Assembly (NCBI GenBank): GCA_943735955.1
Contig: OX030956.1
Coordinates: 7,007,645 to 7,071,644, forward strand
DNA: 64,000 nt
DNA from: Piscicola geometra
Lineage: Eukaryota > Annelida > Clitellata > Hirudinida > Piscicolidae
Direction: 5' to 3'
Below the pieces are notes generated by a model, which had not been told where the DNA came from, made no database searches, and saw only the letters and a list, made by a program, of their open reading frames with translations. Below, piece by piece: positions 23,347 through 35,500 of this stretch; the first letter of the stretch is position 1; each line of letters begins with the position of its first letter. Both the position numbers and the translations under genes were made by a program.

Positions 23347-26300
23347 ATGAGTATAAGCTTTAAGATAAATAAAGTTAACGATTCAGCTAACAAGCCAACA
23401 GTGTTTGAAAGGCTTGGAATGAAATCTTCAAAAGTAAAATCTCTTAAGAACTTTCATGATATATTTTTTCACATTTTTTTGCAATTAAAATTTTAAAATC
23501 AATGAAACTTTGCTTTTAAATCATAAATGGTATCTGTAAAAAAAAATATAATTCTAAAAACTTATCTTGTTGAACTGTCCACAGACTATTTGTCCAGCAT
23601 ATTTGAAAACTGGAAAATGCCAGCTTGGATCAAAATGTACTTATGAACACCGAAAAAAGTAAAAATCTTATATTTAATTTATTTTGAAAAAATAATCAAT
23701 AAATTTACAAAGAATTACATATAACATATTTTCATAAACTAGAGAAGACTCATCTGACAAGGCTCCCAAGAGTGATGGCTCGAAAGGGCACAACAAGACA
23801 CCTAAGGAGAGCAAGAGCAAGAAAGGAGATGGCATCATGACGGAAAAAGCCATCAAAAATGTATTTTTTACTTTATTCATTTGTTGTCTTTTTGAAAAAT
23901 AAGTTTAAATTTAATTTAAGAAAAGAATAATTTATTTAGTGATATAAACAAAATAAATAGCAAGTAATTTAGATATTTCATGTTCTTAAATAACAATACT
24001 CTGCAATGTCATGTTGATTTCCATGCAGAAGGAAAGCAAGGAGAAAGAGCATTCGAAAGATACAGAACAGATGAAAAGTTCCAAAAAGCGGAGTAGCAAA
24101 GATGGCGAAGAAGAAAAAAGCAAGTCAAAAGGGTCTCATGAAAAGACTAAAAGCAAAGAAGATCATGAAAAAGTTGCAAAGAAAATGGAAGAAGAGAAGA
24201 AAGAGATTGATTTGAAAGTGAAGAAATCTTCCAAAGAGGATGTGAAGAAAAAGAGAGGCACTGCTGAGAAGGAAGAAGAGGAGGAGAAAAGGAGGGTGAA
24301 GGGTGAAGAGAGAGTGAAGGGAAGGGAGAGGGGGACAAAGAAGAGAAGGCACCAGAGCACTTCGAGTCACTCATCGAGGTCCTCCTCACAAGTGAAGAAG
24401 TCGAGGAAGGAAGGGGGAGGAGTCTCGAAGGAGGCGGATCAGAGGCTCCACCCACCACCCTTGACTGGCCCTCTCAAACACGCCTTCAAGCCAAGGCAGT
24501 CTCCCTCACCTCCTCCCTCCCGACACACCCCCTCCAGCCACTCCAGGAGGGGACCTGACCACTTGGAGAGAAGTGCTTCTACTCATTAATAATAATTGTC
24601 GCTTTTTATATTTTATTTTTATATTTATATTATTTTTTTATTAACACTTCACCTTCATCCAGTATTGAAAATTTAAAAAAAAATTTTAATTAAAGAATTA
24701 ATTTAAAAGTCAAGAATTTGCGCAGTAAAAATCTGCAGGTCCTTATAGTAAGGACTGCACCAAAATGCATAATCTTCGATCTATTCTCTAATCATAATCT
24801 TCAATCCATTTTTAAATCATAATCTTCAATCCATTTTTAAATCATAATCTTCAATCCATTTTTAAATCATAATCTTCAATCCATTTTTTAATCATAATCT
24901 TCATCCATTCTTTAATCATAATCTTCAATCCATTCTTTAATCATAATCTTCAATCCATTCTTTAATCATAATCTTCAATCCATTCTTTAATCATAATCTT
25001 CAATCCATTCTTTAATCATAATCTTCAATCCATTCTTTAATCATAATCTTCAATCCATTTTTTAATCATAATCTTCAATCCATTCTTTAATCATAATCTT
25101 CAATCCATTCTTTAATCATAATCTTCAATCCATTCTTTAATCATAATCTTCAATCCATTCTTTAATCATAATCTTCAATCCATTCTTTAATCATAATCTT
25201 CAATCCATTCTTTAATCATAATCTTCAATCCATTCTTTAATCATAATCTTCAATCCATTCTTTAATCATAATCTTCAATCCATTCTTTAATCATAATCTT
25301 CAATCCATTCTTTAATCATAATCTTCAATCCATTCTTTAATCATAATCTTCAATCCATTCTTTAATCATAATCTTCAATCCATTTTTTAATCATAATCTT
25401 CAATCCATTCTTTAATCATAATCTTCAATCCATTCTTTAATCATAATCTTCAATCCATTCTTTAATCATAATCTTCAATCCATTCTTTAATCATAATCTT
25501 CAATCCATTCTTTAATCATAATCTTCAATTCATTTTTTAATCATAATCTTCAATCCATTCTTTAATCATAATCTTCAATCCATTTTTTAATCATAATCTT
25601 CAATCCATTCTTTAATCATAATCTTCAATCCATTTTTTAATCATAATCTTCAATCCATTTTTTAATCATAATCTTCATCCATTCTTTAATCATAATCTTC
25701 AATCCATTTTTTAATCATAATCTTCAATCCATTCTTTAATCATAATCTTCAATCCATTTTTTAATCATAATCTTCAATCCATTCTTTAATCATAATCTTC
25801 AATCCATTTTTTAATCATAATCTTCAATCCATTCTTTAATCATAATCTTCAATCCATTCTTTAATCATAATCTTCAATCCATTCTTTAATCATAATCTTC
25901 CATCCATTTTTTAATCATTATCTTCAATCCATTCTTTAATCATAATCTTCAATCCATTCTTTAATCATAATCTTCAATCCATTTTTTAATCATAATCTTC
26001 AATCCATTTTTAATCATTATCTTCAATCCATTCTTTAATCATAATCTTCAATCCATTCTTTAATCATAATCTTCAATCCATTCTTTAATCATAATCTTCA
26101 ATCCATTCTTTAATCATAATCTTCAATCCATTTTTTAATCATAATCTTCAATCCATTCTTTAATCATAATCTTCAATCCATTCTTTAATCATAATCTTCA
26201 ATCCATTCTTTAATCATAATCTTCAATCCATTTTTTAATCATAATCTTCAATCCATTCTTTAATCATAATCTTCAATCCATTTTTTAATCATAATCTTCA

Positions 26301-29194
26301 ATCCATTCTTTAATCATAATCTTCAATCCATTCTTTAATCATAATCTTCAATCCATTTTTTAATCATAATCTTCAATCCATTCTTTAATCATAATCTTCA
26401 ATCCATTTTTTAATCATAATCTTCAATCCATTCTTTAATCATAATCTTCAATCCATTTTTTAATCATAATCTTCAATCCATTCTTTAATCATAATCTTCA
26501 ATCCATTTTTTAATCATAATCTTCAATCAAATGCGTCCTTCAAACTCGACCCTTCAACCAAATGTCATACTCCATACAACCACATAACGTAACCATTACT
26601 CCTGGTAACTGCGCTTTTCAACTACCTATTTGCATACGACTACATGATGCATATCCACGGGCCAATACAACCACACATATAATGCATCCACAACCACACA
26701 CAACGTGACCACTACAAAATACAACCACACACAAACTATCCACTACAACATACAACCACACACAACGTAGCCACTACAACATACAACAACACACAACGTA
26801 GCCACTACAACATACAACCACACACAAACTATCCACTACAACATACAACCACACACAACGTAGCCACTACAACATACAACCACACACAAAATATCTAAAA
26901 CTCCATATAACCACACAAAATATATCCACAACTTCACATAATCACAAAATATATCCACAACTTCACATAATCACACAATGTAACCATTACAACAACCACA
27001 CACACAACAACCACAACACAACCACCACACAACACAACAACCACACACAACACAACCACAACAACCACAACACAACCACCACAACACAACACAACAACAA
27101 CACAACCACTACAACAATCCCCAGGCGACTACCAGCACTCGAGGAGGGGGGAAGGGGGCAGTGGCAGGGAGTCGAGGAGGGAGAAGTGGGAGGGCAGGCG
27201 AGAGAGGAGTGATGAGAGGCCGCGCTACAAGAGGTACGTCCATCGTTGGGGTCTCGAAGCTCGTTTGTGTTTACGCCACCTTAATCATGTTTGTCGTTGT
27301 ATTGCATTGTACTTGCTGGTATTTGAAAGAAACATTTACATTCAATTTGTTGGTCAATGATGGTTAAAGGGGTGTTGTATCCGAGTGGTGGCAAGATGCA
27401 GTGGCTTTGCTTTGTGCTGGCGATTGAGTTCATCTGAAACTATCAAATAGTGTCCATAACGTATCTTTTTTTTATAACAAAAAAAGGAAAATGTGAAAAA
27501 TACATACATAAATAAACTGTGACACATAAAATTACACTTACCACCTACATGCACACTCACACACACACACACATACCCACACATACACACACATACACGC
27601 ACATACACACATACATGCTCACACACACACACACACGCACACCAGCGAACACAAGTGGTCAGACGATGGTTACTCACCGAGGAGGAGAAGCAGGGAGGAG
27701 GATGTTGCAGCCAGGGAGGAGAGGTGGGTGTCATTAAGGAGAGGGGGTGTTGTTAAGGAGAGGTGGGTGTTGTTAAGGAGAGGGGGTGTCATTAAGGAGA
27801 GGGGGTGTTGTTAAAGAGAGGGGGTGTCATTAAGGAGAGGGGGTGTTGTTAAAGAGAGGGGGTGTTGTTAAGGAGAGGGGGTGTTGTTAAGGAGAGGGGG
27901 TGTTGTTAAGGAGAGGGGGTGTCATTGAGGAGAGGTGGGTGTCATTGAGGAGAGGGGGTTTTGTTAAGGAGAGGTGGGTGTTGTTAAGGAGAGGTGAGTG
28001 GTGAGGAGGTGTCAGTAAGGAGAGGTGGGTGGTGAGGAGGTGTCAGTAGGGAGAGTTGGGTGTTGTTGAGGAGAGGGAGGTGTTGTTAAGGAGAGGTGGG
28101 TGTCATTACGGAGAGAGGGTGTCGCTATGGAAAGTTGAAGGTGAGGGGGGTGTAGTTAGAAGAAAGAGGTTGGTGTTGAAGGGGGGTGTTGTAAAGGGGA
28201 GAGGTGAGGGGTATTGCTAGGGAGAAGAGGTGGGTAGTGGGGGGTGGTGAGGGGCGTGAATGTGTGATGCAATAGTCTGGCTCGAATGGCCGTTAAAAAA
28301 TCCGGAGATGAAATCACCTTGAAAAGACCAGATCAGATGGATTGCACCACCCACACATGCACCCATCATGCCACAGGGCTCTGATGCAGAGGAGGAAACT
28401 TCGTCGCAGTGAGGAAAGGGTGCGTGAGTGCCCTTCTACCCACTCAACTCCTCATCTCACCCAAACTTACATGCACCCCTCTACACTCATTATAACCCGA
28501 TTTCTGATTCGCTCAGCCCTCCACTAATACCTCCTTCCACTCATATTCCTCTCCTTCCTCTCTCTCTCCCTTCCTTCCTCCTTCCTTCCTTCCTCCTTCT
28601 CTCTTTCCTTCTCTCTTTTCCTTCATACCTACCTCTCCTTCCTTCCTCCCTCCACTCATATTTCACTTCTTCCCTTCATCCCTCCCTCCATCTCTCCACT
28701 CATTACTCCCTCCTTTCTGCCTCTCTTCTCGTCTCCATCCCTACCTCCTTCCCTATTCTCTCCCTTCCTCTCTCCATTTTCCTCTCCATTCTTCTCTCCC
28801 TCCCTCTCTCCCTTTCCTTCTCCATTCTTCCCTCCCTCCTTCTCTCCACAGCAAACAGACTTCAGGAAAGATCGCATGCTCTCACACGCCTCTCCACGCC
28901 TCCTCTACCGCTCTAAGCACCGTTCGTTTTGATGTAAAAAATGTCAGTTTTGTATAGCGCCCGGGCACGCAACTGAAGCGCCACTCACACGACATAAGTC
29001 GTGAAACACCGCATCATATACACTAGGTATATGATAGCTCACGGTTGGCTGTACAGGAATTTGAACTGGTGACCTTTAGGTTGCAGGTCTAACGACTTAC
29101 CATCTAAGCCAACCCGCTCGCCAGCCAACCCGCTCGCCTGTTCTAAATCATCATCATCATTTCCATCATCATCATTTCCATCATCATCATCTCT

Positions 29195-29233
<39 letters not shown>

Positions 29234-30052
29234 TCCATCATCATCATCACTCAGACTCAGGCAAGGAGGCTTACCACTCAGGTGGCGAATCTCCCAGGAT
29301 GTATGGTGAGTCCTAGTCCTAACCCTAACCCGTCGTTTCAAGGATGCCATACAATATATTTAAAAAGTCAAAATGTTGCTCATTTTCTAGCAAATCTTTT
29401 TGCCTTAATGTCATTTTAATAACCTGTTGATAAAATAAATAAATAATGCCTATTTATAAGGCGCCAAGGCACGCACCTGAGGCGACACTCACACGAAATA
29501 AGTCGTGGAACCCCGCATCATATACACTAAATGTAGTATAGCTCACGGTTGGCTGAACAGGGATTCGAACTGGCGACCTTTAAGTTGCATGTCTAACGAC
29601 TTTACCATCTAAGCCCACCCGCTCGTTGATCATCATTATCGTCTTCATCGTCGTCGTAATAAACATCATTATCATCATTTTCGTCATTTTTATTCATTTC
29701 GGATAAATTTGAAATAACCACCTTTTCAGAAATGAACGAAAGGCCTGTCGATGGCTACAGAGTGAGTGCATATTCTTCGAGATTGCATAGAAATAATATT
29801 AATAATCTCCAGATTATCTGTCTCTCTCAATGATTCATCTAGTCTTATTAACAAACCTTCACGCACTTACATAAACAAACACACACACACAGACACACAC
29901 ATAGAAACACAAACGCACACTCACAAACACATCCAAACAAATCGAACACACTTGAATGCCAGTTCATCACACATACGACATCACACCAAAGGGATCACTG
30001 AGGAGAAGTAGGAGCAAGAGCAGAGGCAACTCTAGGTGAACAGACACACACA

Positions 30053-30090
<38 letters not shown>

Positions 30091-30635
30091 AAAATAACCC
30101 CACTCACACACTCCTCCAACAGGTACCACGATCGACCATCCTCGATGGCGAGGGGACGGATGGACACCATCATGCCATCGCACGCGACCGCCATGCAGCC
30201 GCTCTTGCCCGCTCCTTCTTCCTACGACTTCCCATTCCAGCTGCCACGACCGCCCATCGACCTGCAAGCCGCGAACAAAATGATGGGTCTCAACAAGGCT
30301 GGCTTGCATCATGGCGCTGATGGTGGTGGCTTCTGGGAGGGGAGGAGAATGCCTGGTTTGACGCTGCCACAGTTTAGGACCCCCATCCAACACACTCCAT
30401 ATCGAATGCCCATGCATCCGTTTGGTCTACCGGATTTTAGGTGGGTTTGTGTGGGGTTTTTTTATGTGCTTGTGTGTGTGTATTGGGTGTGTGTGTGTGT
30501 GTAGGGAGGGAGGGGGGTGTGAAGCTATGTTTTTAGAATTTTAAAAAATTATGTAAAGACATAATTACTCTTTAAAATCAACCGCAATACATTTCTCACC
30601 ATACAAAAATCGCACACCACACAACAACTACCTCA

Positions 30636-30710
<75 letters not shown>

Positions 30711-32297
30711 CACACACACACACATACACACACACACAGCACAAGGTTCGAGAACAGGATGCCACCGCTACTGCAAGCCACCTTTGCCATGCGGCCTTCG
30801 TCTCCCAATGACGAATTGAAGGCCAGAAAACTGCCCTTCTTTCCGCTGCCCCACCTCAACAAACCCTTCACTACCTCTCTCGAAGGTCACTCTGCGCAAG
30901 GCATAGATTTTAAATGTATTCTATACATTGTATGTGAATACCATACATTGTATAGATATTTATTCATATCTTATATCTTCACGACTGTCACTGGTGATGG
31001 GGCTTTATTGATTTTATAATACAAAGACGAATATTATTCACGCGGCGCAAACCCGAACGAGCTTCAAGAAAGTTTTATTCGGTATTTCGCTATTATTTTT
31101 TTAGTTTATTTGTTTTTATTTATATTATTTATATTATTGTAATCAATCACGCAGGGAAGATAGAGATGCCAGGCACGCTGGCAGCAGCAGCAGTGGTGGT
31201 GGTGGAGAAGGCAAGACAGGGCATGCAAGGCTTCCAGATGGGCGCCTATGAGGTGGTCAGTGATGCTGAGTTGGAGGAGGAGAAGGAGGTAGAGGAAGAG
31301 GAGGAGGAGGAGGAGGACTTGAGTGGTCTGGAGGAGGGTGATGATGATGATCTACTCGACTCTTGCCACGCATTGCCCAAGAAAATAGGTGAGGGCTCAC
31401 TCATTTGAAAGCGCTTTTGAATTCGATAAAAAGCGCTATGGAAGTAAATGTGATTGATTCATTGACACAAACCTCTAGCCACCCATCCTTCCCAACCATC
31501 ATCTCACCAACGAAGCACTGGTCGAGACAGCAGACGTGGATTGGGGCATGTTGGCGGGAGTAAAGACAGGCGATACCGCTCCACCACCAGCATCATCAAC
31601 AGCAACGGTAGTAGGCGCTGGCCATCCTAACGCCTTCGATGATGTTGGCTTATCAAGGAGGTTGGCAGGAGAGGCGCTGTACCAAGAGATGATGGGTTTG
31701 TGCAAGAAGGGTGGATTGAAAGTGGGTGAGGAGTCGTCAAATGCTGCTAAGGAAGAGAGGGATGGTGGGGAGGAAGGAGTGGAGCGGGGTGAGGGTGAGG
31801 TGGGCTTGGAGTGTAATGGAAAAGGAGGAGGGGATGAAAACAATTCTGGTTTCCTTGACGACGTGGCGTTGTTCCACGTGGAGAAGTGCAGGAGACAGAG
31901 GAGGACGCAGGCAGTGGTGGACATGGTGGGGGGACTGGAACAGGCTCTATACGCCCGCAAAGACCTCATGATCAGAAGGACCCTGTGTCGCCTGTCCCAG
32001 GTGCTCTTCTCTTGTTTTTCCTTGCTTCACAATTAGTGTTACGAAAGGGTTTGATTGCATCTTACCTTTGTCTTTCTTTGATACGTCGATGTCTTTCACT
32101 GGGTTGTAAACATTTATTATGCTACTATAATAGAATTTATATTTTACATCTCATTGCACAGCTTAATATAACTGCCACTGCAAACCACCAAGTTCACTTT
32201 TCCCCACCACCACGATCAGGAGGAGGACTTGGTGTATCCAGGACTCAGACACAAGCCTGACATCTACAAGACCGCTGTCTTACTCTTCGAAAACTGA
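23347..32297 (+). CDS. ZC3H13: ZC3H13/Flacc orthologue, m6A methyltransferase-associated CCCH zinc-finger protein
   Basis: Sixteen exons join in phase to 832 aa: 23347-23433, 23585-23658, 23743-23860, 24029-24572, 27125-27233, 27646-27723, 28377-28419, 28852-28921, 29261-29305, 29730-29761, 29992-30035, 30123-30440, 30746-30885, 31155-31388, 31516-32000, 32220-32297. Exon 1 has PTVFERLG, as in vertebrate ZC3H13 (PSVFERLG). Exon 2 encodes one CCCH finger, C32-x8-C41-x5-C47-x3-H51. Exons 3-11 are Lys/Glu/Arg/Ser-rich (SR/RE-like). The C-terminal block has AYEVVSDAELEEE, then TADVDWGML (655 is the Trp), GLSRRLAGEALYQEM and ALYARKDLMIRR, matching the conserved ZC3H13 tail (YEPISDDELDE, DVDWSGL, ISKKLAGSELF, ALCFRRD). 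The protein bridges WTAP/Virilizer to the METTL3-METTL14 m6A writer and retains it in the nucleus. Human ZC3H13 is about twice as long; the RE/RS region is shortened here. The exon 4 donor (A|GTGCTT) and exon 15 acceptor were chosen by phase. AATAAA near 32367. Confidence 0.9.
24763..26527. repeat. 1.75-kb satellite of 24-bp unit in ZC3H13 intron 4
   Basis: About 73 head-to-tail copies of a 24-bp unit (TTAATCATAATCTTCAATCC plus ATTC or ATTT). Copies vary mainly at one position (ATTCTTTAAT versus ATTTTTTAAT), with rare 1-2 bp deletions. There are no unique spacers, so it is not a CRISPR array. Confidence 0.97.
26640..27120. repeat. ACAACCACA-rich minisatellite
   Basis: Repeated ACAACCACACACAA, GTAGCCACTACAACATACA and ACAACCACAAC blocks follow the 24-bp satellite and run to the acceptor of ZC3H13 exon 5. 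It is still intron 4. Confidence 0.85.
27241..27330 (+). repeat. SINE family A tail fragment
   Basis: CTCGTTTGTGTTTACGCCAC followed by CTTAATCATGTTTGTCGTTG matches the 3' tail module of the SINE at 22108-22285, without the tRNA-like head. It lies in intron 5 of ZC3H13. Confidence 0.6.
27715..28260. repeat. 19-bp G-rich minisatellite
   Basis: Repeats of GAGAGGGGGTGTTGTTAAG with GTCATT and GTGGGTG variants decay rightwards. The array starts exactly at the donor of ZC3H13 exon 6 (27723), so the donor GTGGGTGTC is itself part of the repeat. Confidence 0.85.
28430..28850. repeat. Pyrimidine-rich CTTCCT/CTCC tract
   Basis: About 400 bp of C/T-rich sequence, mainly CTTCCTTCC, CTCTCTCC and TCCATTCTTC, ending at the CACAG acceptor of ZC3H13 exon 8. 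It acts as an extended polypyrimidine tract. Confidence 0.8.
28948..29133 (-). repeat. tRNA-derived SINE, family B, copy 1
   Basis: On the minus strand it begins with GGTTGGCTTAGATGGTAAGTCG (Box A-like), then CACCAGTTCAAATTCCTG (Box B-like), and ends GCGCTTCAGTTGCGTGCCCG and GGCGCTATACAAAAC. A second copy lies 500 bp further right. It is in an intron of ZC3H13. A tRNA-like head with a poorly paired anticodon arm and a 3' body indicates a SINE, not a tRNA gene. Confidence 0.8.
29150..29252. repeat. (ATC)n microsatellite
   Basis: Runs of ATC with ATTTCCATC interruptions between SINE copy 1 and ZC3H13 exon 9. Confidence 0.9.
29443..29628 (-). repeat. tRNA-derived SINE, family B, copy 2
   Basis: Same structure as the copy at 28948-29133: head GGCTTAGATGGTAAAGTCGT, Box B GCCAGTTCGAATCCC, body with CTAAATGTAGTATAGC counterpart, and a tail with CCTGAGGCGA and GCACGCACC. 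Both are in the same orientation in consecutive ZC3H13 introns. Confidence 0.78.
30630..30740. repeat. (CA)n microsatellite
   Basis: About 50 CA units with a few CATA/CACG interruptions, directly before the acceptor of ZC3H13 exon 13. Another short (CA)n lies at 30045-30087. Confidence 0.95.
31022..31070 (-). repeat. SINE family A tail fragment
   Basis: On the minus strand AAGCTCGTTCGGGTTTGCGC followed by ATAATATTCGTCTTTG matches the tail module of SINE family A. It is in the intron before ZC3H13 exon 14. Confidence 0.5.
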
Positions 32298-32588
32298 CCG
32301 ATTCAAGCTTATTTATTAATCCAGGATTAATTCCATTTTATATAACTTAATTTGTTTTTTGTCGAAAAATAAAGATGTGAGTACCTAAAAAGCAAATAAC
32401 TAAAGCTTTTTAGAATGCATGATGAATGCTTACAAAGGGTGTTTTTAATAAAAATAACAGTGACATTTATACGAAGCAACTTGAATACAACTTTATATCC
32501 GTTTTAAATGTATCGAAGAAGTTAGCATGATGATAATGATGATGTGGATAATTATGATGATGATACATCTTTTTGAACCTATAAAACC

Positions 32589-35500
32589 TCAATCGTTTAG
32601 TTCAATAGTATCGTTATTACTATCTCTATTATTATTACCAATGTTATCATTACTTACATGATCACCGCCATTATTATTATTATTATTATTAGTTCTATTA
32701 TGCAACACTGTCTGCTTGGAATTGAGAATAGAGCGAATGGTAGAATTCTTAGTCATATTCTTGAGTACACTGGCTGAGTTCACAGAACCAAGGTACCTTA
32801 TCTTATGTCTACCCTTCTGTAACTGTGAGGCACTACTGCCCTCGGAAGGTCTTTGGTCGGTGGCGACACTGCCTTGAGCGGTGAATGTGCCGTTGTGACC
32901 AGCGCCTTCATTCGCCTCTACTCGGCAATCGGAGTCTTGCTGGCTTGTTGATTCGGTGCGAGACTTGTTGGCGTTTTGTCCGAATAGACGAAACGGACTC
33001 GATTGATTTTGCTGCCAACGTGCATTGAATGTATGGTCGTTATCATCATCGTCGTCGTCATCGGTGGAGTCTGAATAGCTGCCGGTGGAAAAGTCCTTGC
33101 TGGTGGGCTGGATGACTAGGATGCTGCCGGCGTTTTGATCGGGCGTCATCGTTGATGGACCCTCCAGCAACTCTTCATCTTCTTCGGAGCGATGTTGATT
33201 GTTGTTGCTGTTGCCTGGAGAGCTTGCAGTGTTGGACGTGTTGCATTGATTTACTTTTTCTGTGGAGAAGAGAGTGAAAGAAGATGATTTTAATGAAAGA
33301 TTCTTTTTAAATTTTGAAAAAAATTTACTTACGAAATTAAATATAATCTAAATTTATGTAAATTCGAGGTAAATGAATTTGGTACCTCTCACAACTTGCA
33401 TGCGGTAATTCTTCAGCCGTTCCGCTTCCGACAACAACTACGGGGTCGTTAAAATTGATGAAGTCATTCAAAGAGTATAAACTAATTAACATTTCTATCA
33501 ACTTCAAGAAACATCCTCATCGTCGTCATCCTTAATTACTATACCAACCACCATTATAAGCACCATTATAACCCCAACCACCACCACACTCCTCAACCCA
33601 CCCCAACCAACAACCACCACCACACTCCTCAACCCACCCCAACCAACAACCACCACCACAGTCCTCAACCCACCCCAACCAACAACCGCCACCACAGTCC
33701 TCAACCCACCCCAACCAACAACCACCACCACAGTCCTCAACCCACCCCAACCAACAACCGCCACCGACTATTTCCTTATAGAACTGGTTCATATTCAATC
33801 TCTGAGTGATTTCATTGAGCGCAATCTGCAGTTTACCGATCTCCTCGTCTATTTGCAGCGTCTGCATCGCAATCTCCTCTTCCCTCTGCGACATCTGAAG
33901 CACCATCCGCATCACATTTCCTACATGCCATGGTGCATGCATGCATAAATTAGGCATCGACTAATAAGAAACAAAATTTAAAATCGTCTCAATTTGATTC
34001 AATAGCCTTCAATAGTAAGCATTGCCTATTAAGAAAATAAATTGGAGATCGTTTCAATATAATTTAATAGGTTTGGGTATTTTAATGTGTATATCAGACA
34101 TGTCGAAATACTTTTTCATGTTTTAAAAATCATTACTTCAAAGTTTTATTGGTTAATTTTAATTTGAAAACTAATTAAGAACCTGGTAACAGCATAGAGC
34201 TTGTTGCACTCCTATTGGCTGTCTGCTCACCCTCATTAGCAACCACGCTCTCACCATTATTAGTGGTTTCATTATGAGTGATGGGCCCATCATCGTAATT
34301 GGTCTCATTATCATTAGTGGTGACTCCATTATCGTTATTAACGATGCCCCCATTATCATTAGTGGTGATGCCCTCATTATTATTATTGATTATTGGATCA
34401 TTACCATTAGTGAAGATTGCTTCATAATCAGGATTGATGACGGTATCATCATCATCATGAGTAACAGCCTGAGCATCCTCAGTGTTGATCGCATTATCAT
34501 TAGTGACAATGTCATTCTCAACAAATATAGCCTCACTGCAGTTTAGAGCGTTCAAATTACTCTCTGATGCATGCTTGTCTTTCATCTTGGAATTATAACT
34601 TTCCGAGAAATCTTTCCTCTTTTTACTTTTATTGCTCTTATCTTCTTTGTTCTGTGCCTCTTTTGTAGATTGCTTATCTTCTTTGTTCTGTACCTCCTTA
34701 TCTTCTTTACTTCTTCCTTTTGCTGACTTCCCTTGCGCTTTTTTAGACGGCTCCTCTTTACTTTGGTTGTGCTTTTTCTTGGTCTGATTGGCATTGCTTG
34801 ATTTTTGGGACGTTGTGTCGTCGCCAGGGCATGCCTCGGTGAGTGGTGTCGATGCAATGTCAGCAGAAGAGGTGAGGTGCGCTTGAATGGCTTCGTTGAC
34901 TTCAGTCACAGAAGTATCCACTGCCTGCAGTTCCAGCTGCAGCAGGTCCAGAGACTCAGATGCATGCGACTGTTCATGATCGGGTGGTGGTGGTGGAGAC
35001 AATTCCTCGAAAGGTTTGAATTGAGTGAGTTTCTTCTTGACGACATTGCTCTCCATCATGAGATTCATCTTCGCCTGAGTCGACTTGGAGCACGGCTCGG
35101 TGACCAGCCTCCGCAACTCTGCGACTGACATGCTTCTGATGTCTGTGTTGAATGTGTTCTCACTGCTCGTGGAAGAGGAAAGGATGGATGATGTTGCGGA
35201 TGATTTAGCTGGCTGCTTCAAGGGGCTTGCATTGGTGGGTGCACTGCTGGAAGACCTTACAGAACTGACGATGGTGGGGATTGACCTGGGTTTGCTGCAA
35301 GAACCCTCATCGGATGATGATGAAGACACGGAAGTGGAAGAATCGTCAATGCGGGCGACTTCACTTTGAAGCATTTTAGCTTTCTTGGTTGCAGGGTTTT
35401 TCAGACTGGTCTTAGTGGAAGTGGCAGTTCTCTCTTTTTGCCAGCTTTGAACAATAGTGCTGAGGCAGCAGTCATCAGTCGAGACCTTAGCAAGATGATC

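Noticed and set aside
24125..24458. Minus-strand Leu/Ser-rich frames of 65-103 codons
   Set aside because: Shadows of the Lys/Glu-rich ZC3H13 exon 4 on the other strand.
24763..26527. CRISPR-like regular array
   Set aside because: The 24-bp units are contiguous with no unique spacers, in an animal intron; it is a satellite.
28948..29133. Functional tRNA gene (Box A and Box B present, minus strand)
   Set aside because: Poor anticodon-stem pairing, a 3' body after the tRNA part, and several diverged copies with the same body show it is a SINE.
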